Origin: Panicum virgatum
Taxonomy: Eukaryota > Streptophyta > Magnoliopsida > Poales > Poaceae
Length of the DNA stretch: 64,000 nucleotides
Assembly: GCF_016808335.1 (NCBI RefSeq)
Contig: NC_053147.1
Span: forward strand, 21,438,913 to 21,502,912
Direction: 5' to 3'
The position numbers and the translations under genes were made by a program. Positions 34,880 through 44,900 of this stretch are shown here, in pieces; the stretch's first letter is position 1; each line of letters opens with the position of its first letter. The notes beneath the pieces were generated by a model. That model made no database searches and was not told where the DNA came from. It saw only the letters and a program-made list of their open reading frames with translations.

Positions 34880-35757
34880 AGCATCGATTTATGTCGTGTC
34901 GACTTCAATCTTTGTACGCTGTTACTGTCTGTGGACTATGGAGTGTTGTGGGTTGGTGGTTACGCTATTGAGATCTGGGAATTAAAGTGTCTCTGCAGGT
35001 TATATTGAAGCACATTATCGGCACATTTCGTTTAAGTTTTGCTCTGCTCTCCTTTCACAGACTATAAGGGTCTGTTTGTTTAAACTGCAGGTTTTGAAGC
35101 TTTTCTTCTCGAGGAGAGAGTACTTTATCATGCTTGTGATGAGTGAATTGTCAACCGTGCGGTGTGATCGTGCGCTTGGTCTTTGGATTGCAGGTACACG
35201 GGCGTCGAGTGTCGACGGGGAGCTGCCGTGGAGGTGCTGTGGCCGATGGACCGGGCGGTGGACGGCGGTGAAGGGCAGCCGGGACTGGAGCTTGGACCGG
35301 GCGGCAGCTGTGACGTCCACTCCTGGATCGAGGGCGCAAGCGGCGACGGAAGGCAGGTTTCTTGGTTTGCGCCACAAAACCAAGGAGACGGACGGCGGTT
35401 GAAGACACCGAGTCGTGGAGGCACGGGCGTCGGTCTCGGGACTGACGGAGGCGACGGGCGTCGATGGCGTCTAGGGCCTCGCTGCGAGCGAGGAGGTGAC
35501 GGGCGTCGGGCGGCGTCTAGGGCTGTCAGAAGGCCGAGGCGGGAACGGCGTCTAGGGCCACGGCGCGGAGGCGGGAATCTTCCCGCGCGTGAGGTTTTGG
35601 CGGTTTTCTCAAAACCGGCCATCTACCCGGGTTTCGCGGACCCTCCAAAACTGCGGACTGGATCTTCATCAAGACGGCGGCATCGTGGAGAAGACTTCGT
35701 TTCGAAGAAAGAACCTCGGCCGTCGGATGAGATCGTTGTACAGGGGGTGCTGCATGC

Positions 35758-35856
35758 CAACCGGTCTGACCGGTCCCTGGCACCGGTCTGACCGGTCTAA
35801 CCAACCGGTCTGACCGGTCCAGCGTACCGGTCTGACCGGTCCCGCGGGTATAAATA
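35758..35856 (+). promoter_or_regulatory. ACCGGTCTGACCGGT repeat cluster and TATA box in the LTR
   Basis: Four copies of ACCGGTCTGACCGGT, two of them run together, lie between 35758 and 35840. TATAAATA follows at 35849-35856 (GGGTATAAATACCCC). The same arrangement recurs in the 3' LTR near 46410-46510. The close spacing to the TATA box suggests binding sites in U3. Confidence 0.65.
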
Positions 35857-36410
35857 CCCCTTCACTTGTGTTAGGTTAATTGCGGCTTTTGTAATCTGTT
35901 CGTGGACTCTCTGTTTCTCCAGGCCGCCGCCCCTGTGTTCTCCTCCCCTGTTTCTCTCTTTTGAGTTGATTTTGTCCATGGATTGTTGAAACCTTGTAAG
36001 GGATTTGATTGGGAAAGGAGGCCCTATCCTCCTCGTGCCCTCTGGGCTTTTGATTCGATTCAATCCCCTGGTTTTGTGCCTTGTGCAATGGATTTTTGAT
36101 TTCGTTCTTGGCACACTTGATTGAGAGGAGGCTACGAGTTCTTAGCTGTGATTCCCGTGCATCTAGCCCTGTCCTACTCCCTCTGCAATCACGAGCTCTT
36201 TCGAATTCGAGTTCTTGAGTTTTAGAGAAAACCCCAACCCTTTTGATCTCCTCTTGAATTCTCAAGAATCGTTGATCTTTAGGACGAGATCTTTTGGGGA
36301 TATGTTCACGGGGTAGGGGCGAACCAATCCCCCAAGTTTCACCGATTTTCGTGGTCGTTTGCTCGAGATTCAACGTTTGAATCCAATTTCTCGAGGGTTT
36401 TCTGGGTGCT

Positions 36411-36484
36411 ACCGGTAGCCACGACCGGTTAGACCGGTCCAGCGCACCGGTCAGACCGGTCGAGCGCACCGGTCAGACCGGTCC
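36411..36484 (+). repeat. Reverse-complement ACCGGTCAGACCGGT cluster near the LTR end
   Basis: ACCGGTTAGACCGGT and two copies of ACCGGTCAGACCGGT. This motif is the reverse complement of the upstream repeats, so the transcript could pair between the two clusters. It is partly changed in the 3' LTR near 47061-47120. Confidence 0.6.
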
Positions 36485-36719
36485 AGGCAGATCAGTTCTG
36501 CAATTTTCCCAATTCGCTTCCGATTTGCTTTGTGGTTTCGCTCGCTCGTTCGAGGTCTTTTGTGTTGGTTTAGCTTTTCCATAGCTATTCCAAACTTTGG
36601 ACAGAACGCTTGAGGGTTCGGGTGATTTTCGGGATATAGGCCGACGGTTTGAATTTCGAAAGAAATTTTGATCGGCTCCCATTCACCCCCCTTCTGGTCG
36701 CCGGCTTCGGTCCCACAAT

Positions 36720-36731
36720 TGGTATCAGAGC
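36720..36731 (+). other. Primer-binding site, initiator tRNA-Met
   Basis: TGGTATCAGAGC two bases after the 5' LTR end, a perfect match to the common plant primer site. Confidence 0.9.
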
Positions 36732-36781
36732 TCGGTTGAGGTTTTCAATACCTTAACCGGTTCGAAAACCACTCGGCGACC

Positions 36782-39568
36782 ATGGCGAGTCTTGGTAAGA
36801 TCCCAGTGTTTTCCGGCGAGGACTATGCCTACTGGAAGGTTCGCATGAGAGCCTTCCTGCAGAGCATGGGAGCCGAGGTCTGGGAGATTACCAAGAACCA
36901 GCTTTACGAGGTGCTAGCTGTTCGGACCACGCCTCTTCAGGTGACCCAGCACGAGACTAACGCCAAGGCCGTCAATGCCTTGTTCGCTGGCGTTTCTCGT
37001 GCGGAGTTCTCACGCGTCCAGGGTTTTCAGGAAGCCCACAAGATTTGGACGTGCCTTGAGAACTACCACGAGGGTACACCTCAGGTGAAGGCCAGACTGT
37101 TCGAGACTCACCGGCGTGAGTACGAGAACTTCACACAGGAGCCGGGTGAGAGCATTGACCTGATGTTCAGTCGTTTTCAGTCGATTGTGAACAAGGTCAA
37201 TGCGAACAGATCTGCTGGTGCCCTTGAGTACACAGAGCACGAGAAGGCCCTCAAGTTGCTTTACGCACTTGATCGCTCTGTGTGGGATCTCAAGGTGAAC
37301 ACCATCATTGAGTCTGCTGGCTATGAGACTCTGACGGTGAACGAGCTTTTTAGCAAGCTCAAGGCCACGGAGGTGGATAACCAGACACGAGCCAAGCTCA
37401 ATGGTGCCCCTCCTGCCAAGAGCGTTGCTCTTGTGACTGGCCCGGGTGGATCGAGCTCTAACGCTAACTCTGCTCTTGGCTTTTCTCTTGCCTCTTTGCC
37501 TTCTGTTTCAGATGAGCAGCTGGAGACGCTGGGCGACGACGACTTGTGCCTCCTCATCAGCAAGTTCCAGCGCGTCTACCACAACAGGCAGAGGAAGAAG
37601 AACCCCGGGTGCTACCACTGCGGCGATCTGAACCACTTCATCGCCGATTGCCCCAAGAAGTCCGGCGGTGGCCAGAACAACTCCTTCGACTACTACCGCC
37701 ACCGCGACCGCGACGAGGGAGGCTCCAACAAGGAGCGTTGGCGCCACAAGCACCGCAGTCGTGACCGGGGAGGACGCTTCGACAAGGAGTCACTCAAGAA
37801 GCGCTTCCAGTACAAGGCCAAGAAGCGGGAGAAGGCCTTCCTGGCGCAGCTCAGCGACCTCGACAAGAGCTCCGACACTGACCGCTCTTCTTCACCGACC
37901 TCCGACGATGATGACAAGAAGAAGAAGCGGGACAAGAAAGCCACCGGCTTCATCAGCCTTTGCTTGGCGGCCGGTCGGCGCAAGAGCTTCTGCACCATGG
38001 CGGGCGAAGCCAATGGTGCTCGTGCGTCTTCGGGTGGACACGCTACACCGACGCACTCCGGCTCTTCTCCTGGATCCGAGAGCGATTCAGAGGTAAACTC
38101 CACGATCGACCTGCTTGATACAGAGGTTAGGGAGTTGTACGCCGCTCTCGACAACCAGAAGAGGCTGCTTAAGGAAGCAGCTAGAGAGCGTAGAAAGCTT
38201 AGGGCTGAGCTGGCTTGTGCTAGAGAGAAGTCTAGTGAGGATGAGTGCGCTGGCTGCATATCTCACATGAACGATCTTGTTGCTCTCCGTGTCAAGCATG
38301 ATGAGAACGTCGCGGACTTAGATGTTGCTAAGATTTCGCTTGCTGACGTTTCTCATGAGCTCGCTAAGGCCAAGCATGAACTAGAACTGGTTAAGGATGC
38401 TCCTATTGTTAGCGATGTGCTTGAATGCGAGGAGTGTCCTATCTTTAAGTCCGATCTAGCTTCGTTGCAGTCCAAGTTTGCTACTGTTGTGTGCGAGCTA
38501 GAGGAGATGAAGTCTAGGCCAGTTTTGCTTGGTGCTTGTAAGCTTTGTCCCACGCTTAGGTCGGAGCTAGAGGAGAAGAACGCTTTGATCAAGTCTTTTG
38601 GAAAGACTAAGGTCATAGAGTCTAGCCCACCTATTGACTGCTCTGTTTGCCCTGATTTGATCTCTGATTTGAATAATCTTGCGGTTGAGAAAGCCAACCT
38701 GGAGAATGAGAATACCTATCTTAGGGCGATTCTTAGTTGGGTTTCTGCTAGTGAGCCGCAGTTGGGCATGATGATCAAGCAGTTCAAGCGTGGTGATGGG
38801 TTTGGGGTCGGTTACACATACACGAAGTCAGACTTTGACAGGTTGTATGGTAAGATTGACAAGGCTGCTGGAAACACTGCTAGCACGAGCACGCAGCCTT
38901 CGCTTGTTGACCCCGCGGATGGTGTGCTTAAAGAACCACCGAAAGCACCTCCGCAGAAGCAGGTTTGGGTTCCAAAGCCCAATGAGCTGAGGAACTCCCT
39001 CGACACGCTCCCTGCTGCCATAGCCCAGGTTGCCCAGAAGAAGAGGGCTGCTCCTCCCCGTCCGCAGGCTAGGCCTCCTCCTCCCAAGCGTGAGGTGAGG
39101 TACCACTGCGAGTTCTGTGACAGGGAAGGTCACCTGGAGGAGTTTTGCTTCAGGAGGAAGCGGCCTGTGAGGAGAGAGCAGGAGAGACGGAACGCGGACA
39201 TGTACTCTGCTCGGGTGCATGGTCCTTCTCGGCGTGGTGATAGGCGAGATGCTAGGGCGCGCCGTGTAGGTGGAGGTCAGGGAGACGGTGGTGGTTACCG
39301 TGCTCCAGCGGGTGGTCGCTTTGCCGGCCGTGCTCCTGGTCATTTTCAGTACGGCTATGGACCACGGGACCGAGGCTTTGGAGGAGGTTTTGAGACTCCA
39401 CGCTTTCCTCGCGGTGGTGATCGTCAGCCTCGCAGTAGACGGGACAGGGGATACGCTTTGCCTGACTTTGGTTACCCTTCTGTAGAGCAAATGGCTCGTC
39501 ACTGGTTTGCTTCTCACTTTGCTAACCCCAGTGTCGAGACGTTTGCTCCCTCTATGTCTCATTGGTGA
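36782..39568 (+). CDS. Copia gag polyprotein, 928 aa, the only ORF of the element
   Basis: Forms virus-like particles and packages RNA. The start MASLGKIPVFSGEDYAYWKV lies 65 bp after the LTR. The N-terminal third is the copia gag core (residues about 1-240: YWKVRMRAFLQ, YEALTVNELF-type helices). A CCHC knuckle (CYHCGDLNHFIADC) sits near residues 277-290, followed by an Arg/Lys/Asp-rich stretch. A heptad-rich coiled-coil region spans about 440-690, with paired Cys motifs (CEECPIF, CPTLRSELEE). A second CCHC-like motif (CEFCDREGHLEEFC) lies near 776-789, before an Arg/Gly-rich tail. At over 900 aa it is longer than ordinary copia gags. The frame is uninterrupted and ends SMSHW, just where protease would begin in a full element. 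Confidence 0.9.
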   Translation: MASLGKIPVFSGEDYAYWKVRMRAFLQSMGAEVWEITKNQLYEVLAVRTTPLQVTQHETNAKAVNALFAGVSRAEFSRVQGFQEAHKIWTCLENYHEGTPQVKARLFETHRREYENFTQEPGESIDLMFSRFQSIVNKVNANRSAGALEYTEHEKALKLLYALDRSVWDLKVNTIIESAGYETLTVNELFSKLKATEVDNQTRAKLNGAPPAKSVALVTGPGGSSSNANSALGFSLASLPSVSDEQLETLGDDDLCLLISKFQRVYHNRQRKKNPGCYHCGDLNHFIADCPKKSGGGQNNSFDYYRHRDRDEGGSNKERWRHKHRSRDRGGRFDKESLKKRFQYKAKKREKAFLAQLSDLDKSSDTDRSSSPTSDDDDKKKKRDKKATGFISLCLAAGRRKSFCTMAGEANGARASSGGHATPTHSGSSPGSESDSEVNSTIDLLDTEVRELYAALDNQKRLLKEAARERRKLRAELACAREKSSEDECAGCISHMNDLVALRVKHDENVADLDVAKISLADVSHELAKAKHELELVKDAPIVSDVLECEECPIFKSDLASLQSKFATVVCELEEMKSRPVLLGACKLCPTLRSELEEKNALIKSFGKTKVIESSPPIDCSVCPDLISDLNNLAVEKANLENENTYLRAILSWVSASEPQLGMMIKQFKRGDGFGVGYTYTKSDFDRLYGKIDKAAGNTASTSTQPSLVDPADGVLKEPPKAPPQKQVWVPKPNELRNSLDTLPAAIAQVAQKKRAAPPRPQARPPPPKREVRYHCEFCDREGHLEEFCFRRKRPVRREQERRNADMYSARVHGPSRRGDRRDARARRVGGGQGDGGGYRAPAGGRFAGRAPGHFQYGYGPRDRGFGGGFETPRFPRGGDRQPRSRRDRGYALPDFGYPSVEQMARHWFASHFANPSVETFAPSMSHW

Positions 39569-41898
39569 TGCAGGTTCGTGGCCTGGAGAACAAGTGCTCC
39601 ATGGATCTTGGTCTTATGCAGGTTTGATCAAGACTTGATGGTTCTCCAAGGCTGATGGATAGCCCGTGGTGGTTTGTGTATCATTTGTACATTTGAGTTT
39701 GTCTTTTGAGTTCTTTGTACATTTTCTGCGTGTGACATATTGTAGATTCTACTTCTCTACTTGCTCTGCTTGCTAGGTCTGTACTTGTGCTTTGGTGGAC
39801 TAGCCACTCTGTACGCTAGCTTTTGTGGTTTCCATATTGTCATGACTTTTGCTAGCTCAGGGTATGTGCTTTGTACAGTCCCCTCATGCTTGTGTAGCTT
39901 TTGCTCCTTAGTTCTGGCTGCTAGCTCAAGTATCTTCTTCATATAGTCTTGCTGCATTGGTTCATGTTGTTGAGTGCCTTTAGATTATTCTAGGAATATC
40001 TTTTGTCTTGATATGTTCTAGAGTGTTTTTTGGTATACTTTTGCATGTAGCTTGACTAACACCTAACCGTTTGCTTGAGTCTTGCTCTGGATCTTTGGTG
40101 TTTGCTATTTCCTTGTGTCCTAGCTTCTTTTGTGCTAGGTATCACTTGTTGAGGGGGAGCTCTACCTCAGGTGACGATGATGATCCGGAGTTACTGCGCC
40201 GGCTGCAGGCTCCGGCCCCTTCTGTTTCGACTACCTCAGCTCAGGAGGACGATCCAGTACCACTACTTCCACTTCGATCGTTCACCTCTACAAGAACTTG
40301 TTCGAGCAGAAGGTGGACCCGCAGAGGACGCAGGGGAGGTGACCTCGAGCTTGCTATGCTCTAGGTCCAGCGGGATCTTCATCGAGGTATGTGAGCGTTC
40401 GGCTTGTTCGTTTTCCTCTCAGGATGGACTTGTGGTTTTCTGATTGTTGCCTTTTCCATGGTACTCAGTTGGATCCATTTAGTCTAGTCCTGTGTGTCTT
40501 TGAGCCGTTGTATTTGCTGACTTTTCTTTGGTTAGATTTGTAGATTTTATTTGCTTCTCTTGGTTTTCTAGGTTTGGTAGTTGCATTGTGCATATGCATT
40601 GTACATGTTTGTATTTTGCATTGTCTCACTTGCACTAGCATTCTTGTATACTTTGCTATGATCTTCTAGTGCCTGCTAGTGTGAGTTGATAAACTTGATC
40701 ATGTATAGCTTGCTCCACTGTGTATATGCCATCATCTGAGTTAAGCTATTTTGATTTGAAAATCTGAAAACATGATCACCCTGTCTTGGCTACTAGCATG
40801 TTAGGGCGTGTTGATGTGCTTTGCTATCTTATTCATGCTAGTGTGGCTTTTCATTCAGCAATTCATACTTGAAATGATCTAAATCTGATAAAATTGCTTG
40901 AACTATTCTTGAAATGGATTGAAAAGATCCAGGTGGGATTGCTTGTCGCACTGATCGAGCTTTCGGGACGGCTCACTTTGCACTTGTGAGAACCCGGGCA
41001 AGGCTGTGCATGACTGAAACAAGTGCTTTAAGCTTCTGATTGTCTTTTGACATAGACTTGGTCTCGTTGCTAAGTAAAGCATAACAAGCTTTCAACCCCT
41101 GGCATTAAGAATTGATTGCTACAAATTGATTGAAAAATGAATGTTGGCAACTTGTTTTGGCTGTTTTGGCTCACCTGTATGAGTTTGAGTAGCACTGCTT
41201 TCCATTTCCTACTTGTTGGTGCTAGATCATGGGTGATGCTTTTATTTCTCCTAAACTGAACTTGCCTAGCTTTAGACTGATTTGATATACCCTGTTGAGC
41301 TAGATGCAGGTCCGGTTTATGGATGCACACGCTTGAGACTAGATGTTGCTCATATCTTTGTATCCCTGAATGCTTTCACTTACACCTCCAACATTGCATT
41401 CATTGCATAGCATCTATTCAGGGGGAGTCTCAGCTTCAGGGGGAGCTTTAGGTCTTTTTAGCCTTGATGTGTGCATGTGCCAACAAGGGGGAGAATTTTG
41501 AGAGAAGTGATCGAACAAGGGGGAGACTTGTTTGTTTGATTTTTGAAAAACTTGTTGTGCACAGGGCTTTGAGAGTGCATCATTTTGGGAGAGTTGCACT
41601 TGTGAGAGGGAAAAATTTTGCTTGGGGAGTTTCTGCTTTGGTTTTGGCTCCTGGTTTTCTCGTTTTCCCTCTGCTGCTTGCATGACTGCGTCGAGCGTTA
41701 CCTCTGTCTTTGAGGAGTCATGTTTTGGCTTTTGATCGATTGCGTCGAGCCGTTGCCCTTGTCTTAGGGGATCGATCTTTGCTTGAGTATGTCACTGTTC
41801 TTGCCTTTCTGAGCCTTTTGTCACTTGCTTGTGCTTCTTTGTTCTTTTCTTGTTTCACTTCTCTTGGTTCGTTTGTGGTGTGTTGACAATGCACTCAT
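39569..41898 (+). other. Non-coding internal region replacing pol
   Basis: T-rich sequence with no pol domains in any frame. The first 50 bases (CGTGGCCTGGAGAACAAGTG) look like the remnant of the gag-protease junction. Short runs of AGGGGGAG occur at about 40152, 41420, 41438, 41485 and 41517. A GC-richer block at 40150-40390 could derive from another gene, but it is not recognised. Confidence 0.6.
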
Positions 41899-41910
41899 CA
41901 AGGGGGAGAT
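41899..41910 (+). other. Polypurine tract of the copia element
   Basis: AAGGGGGAGAT immediately before the 3' LTR start TGAGGAACGAG. Confidence 0.85.
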
Positions 41911-44900
41911 TGAGGAACGAGAGTACTCTATCCTGCTTGTGATGAGTGAATTGTCAACCGTGCGGTGTGATCGTGCGCTTGGTCTTTGGATTGCAGGTAC
42001 ACGGGCGTCGAGTGTCGACGGGGAGCTGCCGTGGAGGTGTTGTGGCCGATGGACTGTGCGGTGGACGGCGGTGAAGGGCAGCCGGGACCGGAGCTTGGAC
42101 CGGGCGGCAGTTGTGGCGTCCACTCCTGGATCGAGGGCGCAAGCGGCGACGGAAGACGGGTTTCTTGGTTTGCGCCACAAAACCAAGGAGGCGGACGGCG
42201 GTTGAAGACGCCGAGTCGTGGAGGCACGGGCGTCGGTCTCGGGACTGACGGAGGCGACGGGCGTCGACGGCGTCTAGGGCCTCGCTGCGGGCGAGGAGGT
42301 GACGGGCGTCGGTGTAACACCCCAGGTGTTAATCACCTGTAGTTATGGTTAATCGTGTATTTGATATCGTTGTTAGCACTAACCTTGCATGCAGCAAAAT
42401 CTTTTAATTATATTTTTTGCTAGCTTGTTAACACATGAAATGATGACTAATTTTCAAATCCAATGAAACATGCTTTAAAAATAATTTTTAAATTCTTGCT
42501 CAAATAAACTTTTGCCTAAAAACAAAGTTGTAGAGTTTGGAATGGCGAAAAACTTTCGTGTTTATGGTTTTTCAAGTTTCAGTACAAAAATTTGATGAAA
42601 ACTTTTAATTCTGCTTTGTATAGGACATTAATGCTTTGGTTTTAACATTTCAAATTTTGAACCATGATTTGATCTTCAAATAAAGTTTTGCCTAAAACAA
42701 AAGTTGGAGGAAATCAAATTTTGAACAACTTTCATTCTTGGAATTTTTCGAGTTTCTATATGAAGTTTTGAGTTTTGGACGGTCAAAATCGAGCTAAGTT
42801 TCGTTGAACCATTTTCTCCCGGTGTTTATCTGCTCCCTTCCGCCACCCATGGCCACGTGACGCGCGGCGAGCACCTGCTCGCCGACGTGCTGTGCGCGCC
42901 ACGCGCCGGCACCCGTGGCAGCCTGGGCACGAGCCTTCGCGACCTCCCCGGCCTTATCCTCTCTCGGCATCTCTATCCACTCCCTCTCCCCCTTCCAGTT
43001 CCTCCCTCCTCTAGCTTGGTCGAGCCGAGCAGAGCCGCTATCGCCGCCGCTCCGGCCATCCTGGGCCACCGCGCCTCAATTCACTCCGCGAGGAGCCGCA
43101 CCACATCCACCCGCACCTCCTCCCGCAACCTCAGCTCCCGGACAAGCTCTCCCCAGTTGGAATCGACACCCCCGCCCACCGGTCTCCATTAAAGTTTCGT
43201 CGAAACTCAGGCCGTCGCCGAACTCCATCTCTCGGCCACAGTTTCCACCAACCAACGGCTAGAATCGACTCCTCTCGACTCGCTGAAGCTCGTGCTCTCC
43301 ACGTTCCATCGCGTTCCACAAGTTTCCATGCTCGTTCATGGCGCCGCCACCACTGTCGCTCACTGCTCCCGCCGCCGGCGCCTCTCCGGTCGCCCCCAAC
43401 CCTCAACGAGACCACCCAGAGGTAGCTATCGTGTCCCTCATGCTCCCCACCCCTCCCCGGCCGCCGGGATGGCCTCCTCTTGCTGGTACAAAGCTCCCCG
43501 CGCCTCTCTGTTCCAAAAATCGCGACCAGGGGCTCCACACAAGAATTGGAACAAGTCCAGGGGGTTTTCTGCGAAGTCTATGACTCATATGAATAGTGCT
43601 GCGAAGGGTTCCTTTGTAATACATTGGCTGAAAATTTGAAAAATCGTAGTAAATCATAGAAAAATCAGAAAATTACAAACTAAAATTTGTTGGATTCCTT
43701 GTTCTAAGATCTACAACTTTCCTTGCAGGTTGATCTTAAGTTTCTAAATAGTTTTTGCTCTAGTTTAAATGTTAGTTTAAGTGGTTGCAAGCTTTGAAAA
43801 TGCATAGTAAATAGTAGAAAAATGGTAAAAAGGTAAAACCAGTTGGGATAGCTTTGTTTTGACATGTATAACTTAGGAAAAATATTTAAGCTGCTGGTTG
43901 TTTAATGTTTCTGTGATATTTTGATTTAATCATGAATAATGCTTGTTTTAGCTTGTTTATTTAATATCTGCAGTTTTGGAAGTTGAAAAATTATGAAATT
44001 TATGCAATAGCTTACTCTTTGCATGTTTAGTTCACTGTAAAAATTTCATGTCCAAAACCTATGCACATGTGTGTAAATCTATTTTTGTTCAGCTTGTCTT
44101 GTTTAGGCTAAAATAAATGCTTTATGTTAGAAATAAATGTTGGTAATTTGTTTTTACACTCTTTATCAGTATCTTGTCATGCTAATTAAGTTGTGCTATC
44201 AGGTTCTTGCTGCATGACAAGTTTTTACATTTATATGGTTCCTAGATATAGTTTTTCTTTTGTTATTGCTAAGAAATGTCTTCCTGCATAGATAATTGCG
44301 GCAACTTGTTTTGTTCATGTGCTAACCTTGTGAAATCATTTAGAACTAGTATGTTGGTGGTTTTTATAAAACTTGCTTATGTTGGCTTGTTAGCTAAATA
44401 AAGTCTTTAGTTGCTCTCTCGTGCTTTGCTTACCATACTTAATGTTCCTTGCTATCTTTCTATGGAAGATTTGAGTAGTATCTAATTAAACACCTTTTGG
44501 TGCTTAAATCGGTGTGGTGTGACTCGGTTTATCTTGTATGCCTTTTAAATGCCTCGTGTGTTGTTTTCTTTACGTTCATGCATTTGCATCGTTGCATATC
44601 ATATAGGTACGCTAGATGTACGACGCGTGGAGCTAAAGGATAAAGTCGGAGCCGGACCCGAAGATGATGTTTGGTTGACATATCCAGAAGATGGATGGAT
44701 GGATCCCGATGTGCACGACCGAAGGCAGGTGCTCGTCAAGCGAGTGTCATCTAACCAACACTAACTAATTCAGTGTTAATCCCAGGCAAGCCCCGGAGCA
44801 TAACCCTTAACTTCAGTATTCAATGTTTATTTATATAATTATTGTGCATTTACGTTCTAGGAGTTGATGGGAACCGTAGATGCATGATCCCTAGGTTTCC

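Larger units (their letters stand above)
35110..36717 (+). repeat. 5' LTR of the gag-only copia element
   Basis: 1608 bp. It starts CGAGGAGAGAGTAC, a decayed version of the TGAGGAACGAGAGTAC start of the 3' LTR, and ends GGTCCCACA. It holds the ACCGGT repeat cluster and TATA box. Small ORFs inside it repeat in the 3' LTR and are not genes. Confidence 0.9.

Noticed and set aside
35758..36484. Regularly spaced ACCGGTCTGACCGGT copies as a CRISPR-like array
   Set aside because: The repeats are short and palindromic with 5-10 bp spacers, lie in a retrotransposon LTR of a plant genome, and have no cas genes.
42840..43640. GC-rich ORFs in the solo LTR as a captured gene
   Set aside because: Frames on both strands are Pro/Ser-rich without recognised domains, and the region lies wholly within the LTR.
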